Shown here piece after piece: positions 8,819-11,801 of a DNA stretch of 11,801 nucleotides. The notes beneath the pieces were generated by a model. The model saw only the letters and a program-made list of their open reading frames with translations. It had not been told where the DNA came from and did not search any database. The stretch is from Apophysomyces variabilis (Eukaryota; Mucoromycota; Mucoromycetes; Mucorales; Mucoraceae). A program made the position numbers and the translations under genes. Numbering within the stretch: the first letter of the stretch is position 1; the number at the start of each line of letters is the position of its first letter. The stretch lies in the NCBI GenBank assembly GCA_002749535.1, contig MZZL01000405.1, positions 1,093,702-1,105,502 of the forward strand, written 5' to 3'.

Positions 8819-9070
8819 TTACTGATGACTAGGACTTAAAGTGATAATGGGTAGTTTTGTCAGAAGTTTTATGTAACAAAGAGGTTCAAGCAATGACTAA
8901 TCTATAGATTCTATACAGTGAAGAAAAACAAAGAAGAGGAACAGAAATATTTTGAGGGTAGAAAAAGGTCAGCAAATGAAAAAGGTAAAAAAAAAGGAGA
9001 AACAAAAGAAGAGACCCAAAAAGGTGGAAGAGAGCAAAACATAATTTAGAATGATGGAAGAAAAAAAAAG
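8819..9070 (+). other. Purine-rich tract, Lys/Glu-coding in the plus frame
   Basis: From about 8918 the plus strand is almost all A and G to about 9070. In the same frame as the 8600-8818 fragment it reads as a very basic, Lys/Glu-rich stretch (VKKNKEEEQKYFEGRKR and on) until TAG at about 9047. This could be the charged tail of a decayed protein, or simple low-complexity DNA. It borders the 3' end of the tnp2 gene on the opposite strand. Confidence 0.4.
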
Positions 9071-9389
9071 TGACTACTCTAAAGAAGAAGGGTTTCCAAA
9101 CTTGACCGCCTGGTGCATCTTGCCATAAGGCCAAACGATGTGAAAGCGGTTGTTGGATTCAAGGCTTGTCACCAGTCCAGCTGTGCTTCTTAAACCGTCA
9201 ACATCAACCACCTTCAACACCCCACTGTCAGATGTGGTTTTTGAAAGCACTGGGAAGTGATTGCTCTGCTGATTTATGTTCTTGTAGAAGTGGACGACTG
9301 CAAGAATCTGCCTGTCTCCCTGATGCTAGTGATAAACATAGAATTGAGTCTCACCAAAGAACATCTCACACACCTCTTATTTAGCATTG

Positions 9390-9450
9390 CTAATAAGATG
9401 AAATGAAAAGATGTAAGTTGCAATGCAATAACATAAAAGCAAAGACTTAC
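9390..9450 (-). other. Intron 4 of the tnp2 pseudogene
   Basis: 61 nt: donor gtaagt, acceptor catcttattag. Splicing joins ...LYELVRI to the exon carrying EMFFGETQFYVY and the C-terminal domain. The upstream exon must return to its first frame for this join to work. Confidence 0.55.
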
Positions 9451-10083
9451 TTTATCCTCACAAGCTCATACAGCGCCAATGAATTGCATCAGGCAGAACC
9501 ATGGTAGTTATCATGCAGCTTGCTGGAATAAATGCAACTGTCTTTTTATATACGACCAGATGCAAAGAACTGAGGGTGTAATTGCAAAATGACGCTGCGT
9601 GGAGTTGCATCAGACATGAATTTACCTTGGTAGATCCAAAAGGCAGCGAGCAGATTACAGAATGTCTGACCAACAATACCAACAACTCCTTCGAAGCTTT
9701 GGATATTAGTTTCATCCTGGTATAGTCTCCATATCTAAGGCTCTGTTGAACCTCGTCTTGCAGCAAGATAGGAGAGCTCATCGTATGCTATGGCTTCTTG
9801 TAGTTGCAGATGAACCCTCTCAAGGAAATGGAATGCTGCTATACGCTTCACAACATTGTTGGCGTTTGTACCAGGTGCTGACATGGAATGGATCATTTTT
9901 TTGTACAAACCGTTGGTGCGTTCCATACACCTTGCAGAGATGGAATGAAGTGGACCCAGGTTGCACATGGTGGAGGCTATGTGGGACAGATAATGTTAAG
10001 TAATTGTAAACACTGGAGGCTTCAAAGTTCCCTTGTTGTTGTTGTACTTGCAGACCAAGAAAGCTTGCCACTTCGAGATATTT

Positions 10084-10140
10084 CTAAATTAAAAAAGGTA
10101 AAGGTCAGTCTATCTCATTATTTTCATTCATATTACTTAC
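10084..10140 (-). other. Intron 3 of the tnp2 pseudogene
   Basis: 57 nt: donor gtaagt, acceptor tttaatttag. Splicing joins ...DLDVIER to NISKWQAF in frame. Confidence 0.65.
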
Positions 10141-10622
10141 CTCTCAATGACATCTAAGTCTGAATCAGTGTATGTCCACTGCAGACTCAACTGACAAGCA
10201 ACAATCAGATCTATTAAAGCTCTCTGAGTTTTTTCTTGTTCCAAACCCTCCACCACAACCGTTGGCACAGCGTACAATAAAAAATCCAACTAGTCAACAG
10301 CCCAATAGTGACCAGCACTTGTTGCAATGTTATTTCAGTGGCCTTGAAATGAAACGGAAGTTGTTTCATGGGATCTCTCAATAGCCTCCCTGATGGCACA
10401 ACATGTATTCTGGTTTTTCAGGATGAATGGATACCATTCAACAATGTTACCATGCTCATCAAGTTGGCTACAACCAAACTTCTCCTTGTCATTCACTATC
10501 ATAGTCCAAATCAATCGCCCCAGTCCATGCCCTAGAAGATGCATTTCATCCATTCTAAAGAAGTATGCGCCCATGAACGTGCTCAACAACGTGAAAGGAA
10601 CAGGTGCTTTGATACCTTGTTT

Positions 10623-10699
10623 CTATTAAACGTAAGTAATAATTGAAAAAGCCTATTAGTATATAACATATGATTTGTGATAGAATCTATATGATGTAC
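10623..10699 (-). other. Intron 2 of the tnp2 pseudogene
   Basis: 77 nt: donor gtacat, branch-like tactaat, acceptor tttaatag. Phase 0; splicing moves from ...FAHGDK to KQGIKAPVPF and into the DEMH motif without loss of frame. Confidence 0.65.
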
Positions 10700-11051
10700 C
10701 TTATCACCATGAGCGAACTGTTCCCATGGACGTCTTTGAAATGGCCGCGACAGATCAGGGATGAAATACATGCTGCTGGTTTTTGCGCCTCTGATAAGAC
10801 ATTGGTGACAACTGAAGAAGGATGAGACGCCAGTGTGATTGCATAAACTGGCAGCTGCGGGGATATCTCTGGTGGCCAGAAGCAAGTGCACCTTTGCAGC
10901 AACTTCAGTTCCATCCAGCTTCTTAATGATCATACCACCATGTTCCAACTGTTGCAGTTCTTGAAGCAAAGGTTGCAAGAAGGACTAGATGTTCGTTGGG
11001 ACTTTGCATCCTGGCGTGATGCCCAGTTGAAGCATGTTATGATTCTCATAA

Positions 11052-11111
11052 CTGTGAAAAGTAAGGCGATTTGATTAGTTCGTCTTTTAATTTAAGTCTG
11101 TTTAAGCTTAC
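11052..11111 (-). other. Intron 1 of the tnp2 pseudogene
   Basis: 60 nt: donor gtaagc, branch-like actaatc, acceptor ttttcacag. Splicing joins ...DPSER to YENHNM with the frame kept, as the family requires. It is the best-formed intron in this gene and supports its identity as a eukaryotic spliced gene. Confidence 0.75.
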
Positions 11112-11559
11112 CGTTCAGATGGATCAAAGTTGAGAACCACCATGTGCATCATCATCAATGAGGTACTGCTACTGTTGAATGGCTGGAAGCCATCAATGTA
11201 CAAGGACAAAGCAATGTCATAGCACCCCGTCAGTATATGCTTCTCATTACAGAGCGATTGGTAAACTTGACCATCAAAAAGATCCATGTACTTTCCTTCT
11301 GCTTCTTCACGTTCATATCAGTAAGACAACAGCTTGCAAGTATCATTATCGCCCAGCATGAGCATGAGCTGGTCTGCAATTGGCAACATGGTCATCGTTT
11401 GTGCTGGCTTCTGAATGACCTCGCCATTAGGTTGACGTTTACACGAATCTGTAAAACGTGCTTTGCCACACTGTGGACACATAGTTCTGTCATCGTCGCT
11501 CATAAACAGAACGCAACCCTCTGGACAAACGTCATATGTTTTCAGTTCAACTTGGTACA

Positions 11560-11648
11560 CTGCAGTTGAAGGGTGATTCTACCACCTTTACACCACATGG
11601 TAGAATCTCTGGTTCCATCCACTTTTCACCCAGGTGGTAGAATTTCTT
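11560..11648 (-). pseudogene. Possible upstream coding extension of the tnp2 gene
   Basis: In a frame shifted by one base from the CPEGC exon, the minus strand from about 11647 reads KFYHLGEKWMEPEILPCG and on to about 11560 with no stop, and looks protein-like. Either this is the preceding exon part joined by a one-base indel near 11560, or ctgcag at 11560-11565 is a splice acceptor and this is intron. I cannot decide from the sequence. The true N-terminus has not been found. Confidence 0.3.
11575..11643. repeat. Inverted repeat with a third partial copy
   Basis: gattctaccacct at 11575-11587 is matched by aggtggtagaat at 11632-11643, its complement to 12 bases, with a 44-base loop. A third related copy, catggtagaatc, lies at about 11598-11609 in the same sense as the right arm. 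This could form a hairpin, or be the end of a small element, or be chance in a coding stretch. Confidence 0.6.
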
Positions 11649-11801
11649 ATATTACCACATTTTTCTCTCCCCCCAAACGCTGTTACTGTAGCAGACATGC
11701 ATACAAAATTAAGTTACCACAGCAAAACTAGTGCATTCACATTTCCCAGGAACTGCATAATTATTTATGTCACGCGCTTCTAACATGGTTTCTTTTTTTT
11801 T
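11649..11801. other. No recognisable feature; ends in a T-run
   Basis: AT-rich sequence without an open frame of note, ending in a run of T at 11792-11801. This is where the tnp2 gene N-terminus would be expected, but I see no matching coding sequence. Confidence 0.5.

Larger units (their letters stand above)
9074..11559 (-). pseudogene. Decayed tnp2-family (CACTA-related) transposase gene, 5 recognisable exons
   Basis: Joining minus-strand segments 11559-11112, 11051-10700, 10622-10141, 10083-9451 and 9389-9074 across GT-AG introns of 57-77 nt gives one continuous homology. It has a zinc-ribbon-like start (YDVCPEGC...CPQCGKARF), a first acidic motif (LYIDGFQPF), GITPGCKVPT, ATRDIPAA followed by C-H-Q-C, FFRMDEMHLLGHGLG, LDFLLYAVPT, a CMERTNGLY motif, and a C-terminal domain (LAVVHFY...VDVDGL...FHIVWPYG). 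This is the order of Transposase_21/tnp2 proteins. Premature stops: TGA 11318-11320, TAG 10985-10987, TGA 10335-10337, TAG 10290-10292, TAA 9996-9998, TAG 9735-9737, TAA 9377-9379, TAG 9326-9328. There is a local frame shift about 9546-9470. The natural stop is probably TAG 9074-9076. The 5' end is uncertain. It cannot make a full protein. Confidence 0.7.

Noticed and set aside
8886..9134. 82-codon minus-strand open frame rich in F and L
   Set aside because: It is the antisense of a purine-rich tract and overlaps the end of the tnp2 gene on the same strand in another frame; low-complexity artefact.
9166..9384. 72-codon plus-strand open frame
   Set aside because: Antisense to the C-terminal exon of the tnp2 pseudogene, which has recognisable family sequence on the minus strand.
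9746..10157. Overlapping plus-strand open frames of 85-89 codons
   Set aside because: Shadows of tnp2 exons 3 and 4 on the minus strand; no motifs of their own.
1..11801. A defence, toxin or other novel cellular system
   Set aside because: All sizeable protein-coding sequence is explained by three transposable-element families; nothing in the remaining DNA supports such a claim.

Overview
This window is a nest of transposable elements in what looks like a fungal genome, most likely an early-diverging (Mucoromycota-type) fungus. The evidence is an AT-rich background, very short GT-AG introns (43-77 nt), a Ty3/Gypsy LTR retrotransposon, a BED-finger hAT DNA transposon and a decayed tnp2-type (CACTA-related) transposase gene. 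No host housekeeping gene, tRNA, rRNA or CRISPR array was recognised. The organism call is an inference from gene style, not from a marker gene.

Layout. (1) 1-3728 plus 7372-7438, minus strand: a Ty3/Gypsy element whose gag, protease, reverse transcriptase, RNase H and integrase lie in one reading frame. That frame is broken by an in-frame TGA (3053-3055), an in-frame TAA (1892-1894) and a frameshift near 250. The element runs off the left edge exactly at the third catalytic residue of integrase. (2) 3729-7371: a complete 3,643-bp hAT transposon inserted into the gag start region, with perfect 12-bp terminal inverted repeats and a perfect 8-bp target duplication (cctgtctg). Its plus-strand transposase reads as eight exons joining to a 701-residue protein with no stop or frameshift, so the element looks young and possibly autonomous. 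(3) 7439-8160: AT-rich sequence without genes, where the retroelement 5' leader and 5' LTR should lie, although I could not delimit an LTR. (4) 8161-8518: a minisatellite of 18 units of about 20 bp. (5) 8521-9070: weakly coding-like plus-strand fragments ending in a purine-rich, lysine/glutamate-coding tract. (6) 9074-11559 or slightly beyond, minus strand: a heavily decayed tnp2-family transposase gene with five recognisable exons, at least eight premature stops and a local frameshift. (7) 11560-11801: a short inverted repeat and otherwise featureless sequence.

Relationships. The insertion order is clear for one pair: the retrotransposon was there first and the hAT element landed in it. The degrees of decay (tnp2 gene heavily broken, retroelement lightly broken, hAT intact) suggest three successive waves of element activity. 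The tnp2 gene and the retroelement are not otherwise linked. I did not find a new cellular system; the most valuable objects are the intact hAT element with its repeat-rich ends and the reconstructable tnp2 gene.
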